Shown here piece after piece: positions 36,469 through 44,957 of a stretch of DNA of 52,184 bases (positions within the stretch are counted from its first letter, which is position 1; each line of letters opens with the position of its first letter). The translations under genes and the position numbers were made by a program. Source of the stretch: an uncultured Rikenella sp. (GTDB taxonomy: Bacteria; Bacteroidota; Bacteroidia; Bacteroidales; Rikenellaceae); NCBI GenBank assembly GCA_910577885.1, contig CAJTNK010000005.1, positions 1 to 52,184 on the forward strand. The letters run 5' to 3'. The notes below the pieces were generated by a model. The model searched no databases. It worked only from the letters and a program-made list of their open reading frames with translations, and was not told the DNA's origin.

Positions 36469-36525
36469 CAAAGTAACTAAGAAAACATTTCATGATTATT
36501 TCAAAATCCTTAACCATTTATTAAA
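36469..36525 (-). promoter_or_regulatory. Promoter with 11-bp direct repeat before PiT gene
   Basis: Minus strand TTTAAT (36520-36525) and GTTAAG (36509-36514), 11 bp apart, then 32 bp, then TTACTTTG (36469-36476). The same -7-like octamer and the same spacing occur at 34020-34076. Confidence 0.5.
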
Positions 36526-36546
36526 ACTGCCGGACTGACAGAGTGT

Positions 36547-36993
36547 TTAATTGCGGTCAAACCTTATATAGCTCTGTTCGATGGGTTTATACGTCGGGTC
36601 ATCCCACAGACGGCTTGAAATCATCAGGTCCGCACTTATTCGGTTGCAGGCAATCGGCACGTTGTGGAGACGACATTGACGCAAAAGCATCTGAATGTCC
36701 GCCTCGTGGGGCTGCGCATTGAGGTCGTCTATCAGGAATATGGCAAGATCAATTTCGTTTCTTACCACCATTGCCGCTATTTCGGCATCACCGCCCATCG
36801 GTCCGGAGTTCATACATTCGACTTGGGCATCTATTCCTGCTTCTGAGAAAGCATTCTTTATAAGCCCTCCAGTCGTGCCGGTACATACCAGCTCATGCTG
36901 TGAAAGGTATTGGGCGTTGAATCTTACCCAATCTACCATATCGGCTTTGCGTTGGTCGTGAGCTACAAGCGCGATTTTTAGTTTTGTCTTCAT
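36547..36993 (-). CDS. mgsA: Methylglyoxal synthase
   Basis: 148 residues from the ATG at 36993 (MKTKLKIALVAHDQRK). Converts dihydroxyacetone phosphate to methylglyoxal and free phosphate. Family motifs: ALVAHDQRK, GTTGG (phosphate loop), NSGPMGGDAEIAA with the catalytic Asp, and DDLNAQPHEADI followed by PIACNRISADLMISS. The longer frame to 37041 overlaps the kinase gene and is rejected because homology begins at MKTK. The ATG overlaps the kinase stop (ATGA), so synthesis is probably coupled to the phosphate two-component system. Known enzymes are strongly inhibited by Pi, so activity would rise when phosphate is scarce. Confidence 0.93.
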   Translation of the reverse strand: MKTKLKIALVAHDQRKADMVDWVRFNAQYLSQHELVCTGTTGGLIKNAFSEAGIDAQVECMNSGPMGGDAEIAAMVVRNEIDLAIFLIDDLNAQPHEADIQMLLRQCRLHNVPIACNRISADLMISSRLWDDPTYKPIEQSYIRFDRN

Positions 36994-38438
36994 TTTGAGT
37001 TTCTTGAAAATGTTATTTTGAACAATAATCCGCCTGAGCATTGAGTTTCGGCGGAGATTTCACCGCCATGAAGAATCACGGCGTTTTTCACTATCGAAAG
37101 CCCGAGTCCGGTGCCACCGGCCGCTCGTGACCGTCCCTTGTCAATGCGATAGAACCTTTCAAACAGTCTTGGCAGGTGTTCGGGAGGAACGCCGCATCCG
37201 TTGTCGGACAATGCAATTACAACTTTATCGTTGTCGATGCTGATTAATTCTATTTTTATTCTGGTTCCTCCACTATAAACAATCGCATTGTCTATAAGGT
37301 TGTTGAAAACGGCCTCAAGCAGAGAAGCATTTCCGGCCATGATTACGTTATGAGAGACAAAATTCTCAATCCTTATGCCCTTTGTGGCGGCGATTATCTG
37401 TCGGTCCTCAACCACGTCATTTATTATATCCGTGAGATTAACCTGTTCTTTCAATATAGAGGCGCTTCCGTCGTCCATGCGTGTCAGGAGCGAGACATCG
37501 GTCAGAAGCCTTTGGAGCCTTTCTGTGTTTGTAAGACAACGTTGCAGGAACAATATCTGCTTTTCATCGCTCATATTCCTGTGTGCCAGCATCGTCTCCA
37601 CACTGACCCTGATTGATGCGACCGGGGTTTTCAGTTCGTGGTTTATGTTATTCGTGAGTTGCTTTTTGATACGTTCCTTTTCAAGCTGTTCATGGAGGGC
37701 TGCGCGATGTTCGCTGTCCCTGTCAGCGACAGCCTGTTGCAAACGGGCATAAAGGCGGACAATGTGGTTTGAAATCTCGCCAAGCTCATCATGGGGGAAC
37801 GGTTCGGTGTCGGAAATCTGGGCACCGTTTTCTACGTTTTCCGCAAATCTGTTCAGCCTGATTATGTGGAGGCCGACCCTTCGGGTTGCGAAATAGCCAA
37901 GTACGCACATCACCATTGTGATAATCCCCATAATCCACAGAAAGCCATAATCGGCCTGCAACAGTCCTCTGAATGAAACCGAATATGGCACCGCAGTACG
38001 GACAATATTCCCGTCATCGCTCTTTTTCGCCGAGTAAAAATAGTAGTTGCCCGTACTCTCGCTGTGCCGTCTTACAGCGTAGCCCGCCCCATGCCGTACG
38101 GCATCCCGTATTTCCTGACGGTCAAGGTGGTTGGTTTTAGGCAGGGAATCAAGTGTGTTGTCATATATTATATGTCCTTTGTCGGAAATTACGCTGACAC
38201 GGATATCGTCAAACGGTTTGAAATCGTCGAGTCTGATATCCGGCACATCGTGTCCCTCACCAAGTTCGGTAAGGATATATGTATTGATAAGCTGGAGCTG
38301 CTTGTCAATCTCTTCCGCTTTGAATTCCTTTTCCCTATGATACTGAAATACGACAAAGCAGCCTACCATCAGCAAGGAATATCCAAGAAGCCACACGAAC
38401 AGCCGCTGCGGATAGGAGAGCTTATTCAACGAACCCAT
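36990..38438 (-). CDS. Sensor histidine kinase (PhoR-like)
   Basis: 482 residues. Membrane helix 1 at about 12-33 (LFVWLLGYSLLMVGCFVVF), a periplasmic sensor of about 130 residues, helix 2 at about 165-187 (LWIMGIITMVMCVLGYFATRR), HAMP-like segment, HisKA with NNINHELKTPVAS (phospho-His near 260), then HATPase with N box NNLIDNAIVYS, DNGCGVP, FERFYRIDKGRSRAAGGTGLGLSIVKNA. The ligand is not visible in the sequence; PhoR-like is inferred from the neighbours. It overlaps the response regulator by 17 bp and mgsA by 4 bp, forming a tight three-gene operon. Confidence 0.88.
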   Translation of the reverse strand: MGSLNKLSYPQRLFVWLLGYSLLMVGCFVVFQYHREKEFKAEEIDKQLQLINTYILTELGEGHDVPDIRLDDFKPFDDIRVSVISDKGHIIYDNTLDSLPKTNHLDRQEIRDAVRHGAGYAVRRHSESTGNYYFYSAKKSDDGNIVRTAVPYSVSFRGLLQADYGFLWIMGIITMVMCVLGYFATRRVGLHIIRLNRFAENVENGAQISDTEPFPHDELGEISNHIVRLYARLQQAVADRDSEHRAALHEQLEKERIKKQLTNNINHELKTPVASIRVSVETMLAHRNMSDEKQILFLQRCLTNTERLQRLLTDVSLLTRMDDGSASILKEQVNLTDIINDVVEDRQIIAATKGIRIENFVSHNVIMAGNASLLEAVFNNLIDNAIVYSGGTRIKIELISIDNDKVVIALSDNGCGVPPEHLPRLFERFYRIDKGRSRAAGGTGLGLSIVKNAVILHGGEISAETQCSGGLLFKITFSRNSK

Positions 38439-39117
38439 AACCGTACCCCGAGCGAGTTACAATATTCTTGCCGTAGATGCCGATTTTCTGGCGGATACGG
38501 GTTATGTTCACATCTACAACCCTGTCGAGCACTACAACCTCGTCAGGCCATATCTCGTTAAGCAAATCCGTACGTGTAAAAACCTGCCCCGAATTTGAGA
38601 TTAGTTTAAGCAATATCTCAAACTCCTTTTTAGACATTTTCACCTCCGTACCATCAACCGTGCAGGTCCTGTTTTTTGCAGACAGTACCAGCCCCTTGTA
38701 TGAAACAAGGTCAGAATCAGCCTTGGCAAGTGCGACAGAAGCCGCCGTACGGCGAAGCACAGTCCTTATTCGGGCAAGCACAGCATTAAGAGAATATGGC
38801 TTCATGATATAGTCATCAGCCCCGAGATCGAGTCCCGAAATCATATCCTCCTCCGTGTCTTTTGCTGTGCAGAATATGATGGGAACGGAGGCCGTTGCCG
38901 GATTCGACTTCATTATGCGTGCCAGTTGAGTCCCGGATATTTCCCCCATCATAATATCGAGGAGTATCAAGTCATAGGCGGCAAGGTTGAGGGCAAGAGC
39001 CTCCTCCGCGCTATACGCCATGTCGACCTGATAGCCTTCCGCTTCAAGATTGAATCCAAGGCCGTCACACAGGGCTTCCTCATCATCGACAACAAGTATC
39101 TTCTTTTTTGTTTCCAT
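38422..39117 (-). CDS. OmpR/PhoB-family response regulator
   Basis: 231 residues. Receiver with acidic pocket LVVDDEEAL, phospho-Asp in LILLDIMMGEISG (about residue 53), switch Thr in IIFCTAKDTEED, and Lys in DYIMKPYS. The C-terminal winged helix has MSKKEFEILLKLISNSGQVFTRTDLLNEIW and the recognition helix region VVDVNITRIRQKIG, ending GYGYGFVE. All catalytic residues are intact. It leads the RR-kinase-mgsA operon and is divergent from the TonB receptor gene; the intergenic region holds a tandem repeat that could be its operator. Confidence 0.92.
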   Translation of the reverse strand: METKKKILVVDDEEALCDGLGFNLEAEGYQVDMAYSAEEALALNLAAYDLILLDIMMGEISGTQLARIMKSNPATASVPIIFCTAKDTEEDMISGLDLGADDYIMKPYSLNAVLARIRTVLRRTAASVALAKADSDLVSYKGLVLSAKNRTCTVDGTEVKMSKKEFEILLKLISNSGQVFTRTDLLNEIWPDEVVVLDRVVDVNITRIRQKIGIYGKNIVTRSGYGYGFVE

Positions 39118-39121
39118 GCCG

Positions 39122-39129
39122 CAAAATTA
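39122..39129 (-). promoter_or_regulatory. -7 element for two-component operon
   Basis: Minus strand TAATTTTG matches TAnnTTTG, 4 bp before the start codon, which would give a nearly leaderless message; a weaker box further up cannot be excluded. Confidence 0.3.
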
Positions 39130-39161
39130 CTAATAATCGGTTAGATACTGTCCTAATGCTC

Positions 39162-39183
39162 AGAAGTTTAATAAAAGTTTAAT
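39162..39183 (+). promoter_or_regulatory. Candidate Pho-type operator (11-bp tandem repeat)
   Basis: AGAAGTTTAAT followed directly by AAAAGTTTAAT: two 11-bp units differing at one base, between the divergent response-regulator and TonB-receptor genes. PhoB-type activators bind tandem 11-bp half-sites on one DNA face. The core TTTAAT recurs with the same 11-bp period before the PiT and PhoU-like genes. Confidence 0.5.
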
Positions 39184-39283
39184 GACACAATTTATTTCAT
39201 AAAATCTAAACAAATCTGATAAACCCATGAAATATTAGTTAGCGACTTTTGCAGCGTGAATCAGAAACAAAACAACAATCACA

Positions 39284-42034
39284 ATGAAAAAAGTAATGTC
39301 AACTTTTTTGGTCGCACTTGCTTCAAGTCTGACCATTATGGCGGCTGACAGTCCGAAATACGGACAACTTAAAGGCCGCATCCTTGACAATGAGAAGAAC
39401 CCGCTGCCGGGGGCGGTGGTTATCATTGACAGCAACAAGCTGTCGGCGGTTACAGATCTCGACGGCTTTTTCTCGTTTGCCAACCTTTCATTCGGGAATC
39501 ATAATCTGAAAGTAACTTATATCGGTTTTTTTCCGGTCAGTAAAACAATCGTGGTTTCGGAAAAATCGACGGTTGAAGACATTGTAATGTCGGATACATC
39601 ACTGGAACTGAATGAAGTTGTAGTGACCGGCGTTTTCTCCGGGCAGCAGAGAGCCATAAATGCCCAGAAGAATAATATCAATATAACCAATGTGGTATCT
39701 GCCGACCAGATTGGCAAATTCCCCGACTCGAATATCGGAGACGCTCTGAAACGTATAAGCGGTATCAATGTGCAGTATGATCAGGGCGAGGCCCGCTTCG
39801 GTCAGGTACGCGGCACTCCGGCTGAGTTCAGTTCTGTGACAATCAACGGGTCAAGACTGCCATCGGCCGAGGGAGACAGTCGCAATGTTCAGCTTGACCT
39901 TATACCGTCCGATATGATTCAAACAATAGAGGTCAGCAAGACACTTATGCCGGATCAGGACGGCGATGCCATCGGCGGTTCTATCAACCTCGTTACGAAA
40001 AATTCGCCACACAGATTTACTTTCGGAGCCGTAGCGGGAACAGGCTACAACTGGATAAGCCGTAAGGCGCAGATGAATTTCGGACTCACTCTCGGTAACC
40101 GTTTCTTCAATGACCGCTTCGGAGTGATGCTTGCGGCCTCCTATAATAATGCGCCTGCCGGATCATATAATACGGAATTTATATGGGAAAAGGATGACGA
40201 CGGCAAAATCTATGTCAACGACTATCAGATAAGGCAGTATTATGTCACACGAGAGCGACAGAGCTACTCATTGTCGCTCGACTGGAAGTTCAATGACTTC
40301 AACAAGGTCTGGTTCAAGGGTATTTTCAACAACCGCAATGATTGGGAAAACCGTTACAGGACAACACTCAAAGACATTACGTCCGAAGGGAAAGCCGATG
40401 TGCGTGTCCAGACAAAAGGAGGTTCGGGTGACGAACGAAACGCCCGTCTTGAACGCCAACGGACAATGGATTTCACTTTGGGAGGTGAAAACCGTTTAGG
40501 TATCCTTGGCATGGACTGGAAACTGGGATATGCACGGGCTACGGAGAAACGCCCGAATGAGAGATACATCGACTACCGTCTCAAATCGCAGAGGTTCAGT
40601 TTCGACCTGAATAATCCGAGAGAGCCATTTGCCACTCCCGACGAAGGATATACAATGACCTTGAATGATGACTTTTCGCTCAAAGAGCTTACACAGCAGC
40701 AGGAGGATATTGTGGAGCAGGACTTCAAGGCGGCACTGGATTTCAAGGCCCGACTTAGCGAACGCTCAGAAATCAAGTTTGGATGCAAGTTCGTGAACAA
40801 GACAAAAGATAAGGAGATAGACTATTACGAATACACTCCGCTTGACAAAAAGGCATTTAACGCAGATGCGCTTGCACATACCACAGACCAAAGTACCGAC
40901 AGATTCATGCCTTCCTCAAAATATCAGGCCGGCACATTCGTTGACAAGAAATTTCTTGGCTCCCTCAATCTTGACGATTCCAATTTGTTTGAGCGAGAGC
41001 AAATTGCAGAGGAACTTGCGGGCAATTTCCATGCGAGGGAGAATGTGGCATCAGGTTATGTGCGTATTGATTCCAGACTTTCCGACCACCTTAACTTTAT
41101 GGGCGGTCTGCGTGTCGAGAACACATCACTGCGTTACATCGGCAGAAATTACGATGATGAATCCAACAGCGTCTCCAAGACCGAGCCTGAGACTTCAAAT
41201 TATATAAATTTCCTCCCCTCATTATTATTGAAATGGGACATCAAGAAGGATTTCATGCTGCGTGCCGGTTATAACCAGTCTATATCCCGGCCAAAATATT
41301 CCGCACTCGTTCCCGGCATGAATATCAAACGTGGCGACAATGAGATAAGGATTGGCAATCCCGGTCTTAAAGCGACTACCTCACATAATTTAGACCTCAA
41401 CGCTGAATATTACTGGAAATCAATCGGACTTGTGTCCGCCGGAATTTTCTATAAAAGAATAGACGGATTCATCGTTGATGAGGTGGCTTATAACAAGGAG
41501 TATCAGGGTACTGTCTGGACTAAGTTCACACAACCTAAAAACGGTGGCAACGCTAATCTTTTCGGAGTGGAAATGGCATGGCAACGCGATTTCAGCTTCA
41601 TCACTCCGGCAATGAAATGTCTCGGACTTTATGCGACATACACCTACACACGCTCGCGTATTACCGACTTCAACTTCGAAGGTCGTGAAAACGAGAAAGG
41701 CCTCAGCCTGCCCGGTTCTCCAGAACATACAGCCAACCTCTCGCTCTATTTCGACAAATGCGGTTTCTCCGCAAGAGTCTCATTCAACTATGCCTCGGCA
41801 TTTATCGACGAAATGGGCGCAAGTTCGTTCTACGACCGATACTATGATGCCGTGAAATATCTGGACCTTAACGTCAGCTACACATTCGGGCGCAAAACAA
41901 AAATAACCGTATATGCCGACTGCAATAACCTCCTCAATCAGCCTCTGCGCTATTATCAAGGTAGCAAGGACTACACGATGCAGCAGGAATATTACGGAGT
42001 GAAACTCAACGGTGGTGTAAAAGTAACATTCTAA
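39284..42034 (+). CDS. TonB-dependent outer-membrane receptor
   Basis: 916 residues. Signal peptide (FLVALASSLTIMAA), an N-terminal carboxypeptidase-regulatory-like domain (GQLKGRILDNEKNPLPGAVV, about 25-105), a TonB-box-like LNEVVVTG, plug domain (about 120-235: FPDSNIGDALKRISGINVQ, QVRGTPAEFSSVTINGSRLP, IEVSKTLMPDQDGDAIGGSI), and a 22-strand barrel ending KLNGGVKVTF. No SusD partner is present, so it is not a glycan Sus pair. The next gene, 12 bp on, is a secreted phosphoesterase; together they may capture and dephosphorylate an organic phosphate. The substrate is unknown. Confidence 0.9.
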   Translation: MKKVMSTFLVALASSLTIMAADSPKYGQLKGRILDNEKNPLPGAVVIIDSNKLSAVTDLDGFFSFANLSFGNHNLKVTYIGFFPVSKTIVVSEKSTVEDIVMSDTSLELNEVVVTGVFSGQQRAINAQKNNINITNVVSADQIGKFPDSNIGDALKRISGINVQYDQGEARFGQVRGTPAEFSSVTINGSRLPSAEGDSRNVQLDLIPSDMIQTIEVSKTLMPDQDGDAIGGSINLVTKNSPHRFTFGAVAGTGYNWISRKAQMNFGLTLGNRFFNDRFGVMLAASYNNAPAGSYNTEFIWEKDDDGKIYVNDYQIRQYYVTRERQSYSLSLDWKFNDFNKVWFKGIFNNRNDWENRYRTTLKDITSEGKADVRVQTKGGSGDERNARLERQRTMDFTLGGENRLGILGMDWKLGYARATEKRPNERYIDYRLKSQRFSFDLNNPREPFATPDEGYTMTLNDDFSLKELTQQQEDIVEQDFKAALDFKARLSERSEIKFGCKFVNKTKDKEIDYYEYTPLDKKAFNADALAHTTDQSTDRFMPSSKYQAGTFVDKKFLGSLNLDDSNLFEREQIAEELAGNFHARENVASGYVRIDSRLSDHLNFMGGLRVENTSLRYIGRNYDDESNSVSKTEPETSNYINFLPSLLLKWDIKKDFMLRAGYNQSISRPKYSALVPGMNIKRGDNEIRIGNPGLKATTSHNLDLNAEYYWKSIGLVSAGIFYKRIDGFIVDEVAYNKEYQGTVWTKFTQPKNGGNANLFGVEMAWQRDFSFITPAMKCLGLYATYTYTRSRITDFNFEGRENEKGLSLPGSPEHTANLSLYFDKCGFSARVSFNYASAFIDEMGASSFYDRYYDAVKYLDLNVSYTFGRKTKITVYADCNNLLNQPLRYYQGSKDYTMQQEYYGVKLNGGVKVTF

Positions 42035-42046
42035 AAATACAAAACA

Positions 42047-42970
42047 ATGATTCGTAAATTACTTATCGCGGCGTTGGCTCTCATCCCCTCTTTTGGAGCC
42101 ATTGCCCAGAATGAAATCGCCAAAGGCGATGTGAACCTGATGGTAGTGTCAGACCTCGGACGTAATGGTCACTATGACCAGAAGCCTGTTGCCGCGACGA
42201 TGGGCAGAATTGCAGAACAAATAGGACCCGATGCTATTCTTGCTCTTGGCGACACACATCACTACGGCGGAGTGGAGAGTGTGACAGACCCCTTGTGGAT
42301 GACCAACTATGAGCTTATCTACGACCACCCGGAGCTTATGGTGAACTGGTATCCCGTCTGCGGCAACCATGAATATCGCGGCAACACCCAAGCGGTTATC
42401 GACTATTCCGGCATATCCCGCCGTTGGGAGATGCCGGCAAGATATTACACCAAGACCTTTGAAGATGACGGGACAACTGTCAAGGTGGTATTTCTCGACA
42501 CTACTCCTTTGATTGACAAATACAGGAAAAAGACCGACACATATCCCGATGCTGTGAATCAGGATACCGAAGCCCAGTTGCAATGGCTCGAAAAGACTTT
42601 GACAGAGGCGACGGAAGACTGGATCGTTGTGGTCGGTCATCATCCCATCTATGCCTATACCGACAAGTCGGAATCTGAGCGAACAGATATGCAGAAGAAA
42701 GTTGACACAATTCTGCGGAAGCACAATGTGGATATGTATATCTGCGGTCATATTCACAATTACCAGCACATCCGCCGCCCGGATTCAAAAATCGACTATG
42801 TGGTCAACACATCCGGCTCCCTCACGCGGACTCCGAAAGAAATCGAGGGCACCGTATTTTGCAACAATTCTCCCGGATTCTCTGTCCTGACCGCCGACAA
42901 AGAGAATCTTAAACTGAATTTGCTCGATAAAGAAGGCAAAACCATACATGTGGTAAGCCGCACCAAATAA
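42047..42970 (+). CDS. Secreted purple-acid-phosphatase-like metallophosphoesterase
   Basis: 307 residues with a signal peptide ending GAIAQ. The calcineurin-like dimetal motifs are in order: VSDLGRNG, LGDTHHYGGV, CGNHEY, VVGHHPIY and GHIHNYQHI. The stretch WYPVCGNHEYRGNTQAVIDYSGISRRW followed by the PARYYTK segment closely follows mammalian/bacterial tartrate-resistant acid phosphatase (TRAP) proteins, so a phosphomonoesterase acting in the periplasm or outside is likely. It is 12 bp after the TonB receptor gene in the same transcript. Under phosphate limitation it would release Pi for the porin and PiT route. Confidence 0.85.
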   Translation: MIRKLLIAALALIPSFGAIAQNEIAKGDVNLMVVSDLGRNGHYDQKPVAATMGRIAEQIGPDAILALGDTHHYGGVESVTDPLWMTNYELIYDHPELMVNWYPVCGNHEYRGNTQAVIDYSGISRRWEMPARYYTKTFEDDGTTVKVVFLDTTPLIDKYRKKTDTYPDAVNQDTEAQLQWLEKTLTEATEDWIVVVGHHPIYAYTDKSESERTDMQKKVDTILRKHNVDMYICGHIHNYQHIRRPDSKIDYVVNTSGSLTRTPKEIEGTVFCNNSPGFSVLTADKENLKLNLLDKEGKTIHVVSRTK

Positions 42971-43011
42971 TACATGGCTTATGTGATATTCTGACAAATA
43001 ACTACAAAACT

Positions 43012-43047
43012 CAGATACGTTTCATGCTCTTTCATGAAACGTATCTG
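43012..43047. repeat. Perfect inverted repeat, 15-bp arms
   Basis: CAGATACGTTTCATG and its complement CATGAAACGTATCTG around a 6-nt loop, 41 bp after the phosphoesterase stop and 34 bp before the regulator pseudogene. No strong T-tract follows on plus (TGTATTTTA), so it may be a weak terminator or a regulator site. Confidence 0.65.
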
Positions 43048-43081
43048 ACTGTGTATTTTAATAATCTAAATTTATCTAACA

Positions 43082-44355
43082 ATGAACAAAATCCTCATTG
43101 TAGATGCCTCCGACTCCGACCGTCGGCTCATGGTTGGCTTGCTTACGCGAGCCGGCTACGAGCCGATAGCAGTCGAGACGATGGAGGCTGCAAAAGACGA
43201 GGTGGAGAAACTTCCACCCGGCGCAGTGATTGTCGCGGCGATGAAATTCGTCCGTGGCACAGCGCAGGAGTTAATCAACTGGCAGAAGACAGAGGGATAC
43301 GGATTTCCCGTAGTCGCCATAGTGGATAATCTCAACCCATTGGATATTGCCGATGTGATGAAAGACGGCGGTGCCGTCAACATCATTCAGCGTCCGGCAA
43401 TGGACAAGCAGCTTGTCGAAACAGTGGGCAGGTATGCAAGACCGGGCAGAACAATGCTCCTGCTCCCTGACGAGCTGATCCCACGCCAAAGTCAGGCATT
43501 TGCCGAGATTGAGCGGGCAATAAGAAATATTGCCGCGACGGATGTCAATGCCGTCATCTTCGGCGAATGTGGCTCAGAAAAGAGCAGATTGCAAAAGAGA
43601 TTTACAGGTATAGTTCTCGGTCACAAAAGCCATGCACCGTCATAGAGGCCGGCGGCGCGGCACTTGTCGGCAACCACGACCCTGCAAATCTGCGAAGTGA
43701 AGTCCTTAACCGGATGGAAAGGTACTTCAAGAAGGCTGACGGCGGTACAATCATCATCAAGAACGTGCAGTTGCTGAACTTCGAGAAACAATCGGTGCTT
43801 CTGCACATACTTGAAAACGAGCATCCGAATGTGAGGGTTATATGCACCGCAGACCCCGACCTGCGTCGTATGGTGTCTGAAAAGACGTTTCGCCCAAATC
43901 TGTTCTACACACTACGACAGGTTGGCGTAACAGTACCGCCATTACGGGAGGTGACCGAAGACATCGTGCCGTTGTCAGACTATTTCCTGACACGTTTTGC
44001 CCACAGCAGAGAACAGCACAGAAAAAAACTCGATGCCTCGGCAGTCAAAGCGTTGAAGCTGCACCCGTGGCCCGGCAATGTAAGGGAACTTAAAGATACC
44101 GTACTTTATGCCGCCTTCCATTCAAAAACCGATGTAATATCGGCAGCCGACCTCAATTTCAGCCAGTCGGAGCCTGATGCAGATGACAGCTTTACTCTGC
44201 GCAAGCCGCAAAAAGACAAGGAAAAAATCATTGAGGCGTACCGTCGTAGTGGTTCTTGGACAGGAGCAGCAAAGCTGTTGGGAATCTCGGAACGCGCTCT
44301 GATAGAACAGCGTAAGAAACACTGCATCGGCAAGAAGGGTGAGCCGGAGGTTTGA
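43082..44355 (+). pseudogene. Frameshifted RteB/NtrC-like regulator with degenerate receiver
   Basis: Two overlapping frames (43082-43645 and 43567-44355) join into one response-regulator/AAA+ protein of about 420 residues. The receiver starts ILIVDASDSDRRL, but the phosphoacceptor position reads VIVAAMKF (Ala for Asp). The AAA+ domain has a poor Walker A (GECGSEK), ADGGTIIIKN as Walker B region, and no GAFTGA loop, so it could not activate sigma-54; the end has a Fis-type HTH (WTGAAKLLGISERALIEQRKK). The frame breaks within AAAAGAGCAG near 43580, best explained by loss of one base (SEK-EQIAKEIYRYS). CTnDOT-type elements use RteB to control excision; this copy is decayed or at least degenerate. 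Confidence 0.75.
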
Positions 44356-44511
44356 CAGCTCATAAAAAATAACTAACTCTGCAGTGTTAAAATAGCAAAG
44401 ACTGCGGTTGTAGAGTCAATCGCATCAAATTTATAGGATAACATAACTTCCGCATAAGTTCTCTTGTAGATCTGGACAATTTACGAATGTCGAGCTTGGC
44501 GTGATGCTTAT

Positions 44512-44605
44512 GCTATGCTTACTGCATAGCGTGCATACACACCTTTTCGACAATGGGTAGTCCAGAACCCTCAAGAGAGATGGCGTGAATTGCACGCTAT
44601 TTTTT
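44512..44605 (+). ncRNA. Candidate attenuator-like RNA structure
   Basis: GCATAGC (44524-44530) can pair with GCTATGC just upstream (44512-44518, 5-nt loop), or, as part of ATAGCGTGCA (44526-44535), with TGCACGCTAT (44591-44600), which is followed by TTTTTT. The two pairings exclude each other, as in terminator/antiterminator switches, though the second loop is long (55 nt). The surrounding 44356-44843 has no gene; a short stem CGGTT/AACCG lies before the first small ORF. Confidence 0.4.
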
Positions 44606-44843
44606 GTCTTAATCTAATCTGCCATTTTTTCATTTTAAGGATATATTTCACGCATAATCTTCAGGTTTATTTACTATCCGGCGTGAAAACAAGAATTTAA
44701 CTATTGTAAATTTTAAGAATTTAAGAGGTTGTCATTTAGTGAGTTGTTGATTTTAACACGCCTCGGATCACCTCACTTTTCAACCATTCGGTTATAATTT
44801 CAACCGAGGGCTATTCCTCGCAAACCAAACCCAAAACAACCGA

Positions 44844-44942
44844 ATGGAAACAAAAAATCCACCCAACGCTTCCGACTTCGTAAAGAAGTCTTCCACGAGA
44901 AACAAAAAACGCTCATTCAAACGTAAGTTCGACAGAAAGTAA
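44844..44942 (+). CDS. Small basic ORF
   Basis: 32 codons, METKNPPNASDFVKK then a very basic tail (RNKKRSFKRKFDRK). Highly charged, no known domain. It precedes another short ORF and the DUF3945 gene in the same direction. It could be a small element-borne DNA- or RNA-binding peptide or a leader; only the position and composition support it. Confidence 0.4.
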   Translation: METKNPPNASDFVKKSSTRNKKRSFKRKFDRK

Positions 44943-44957
44943 GCATGTTCCGCTCCT

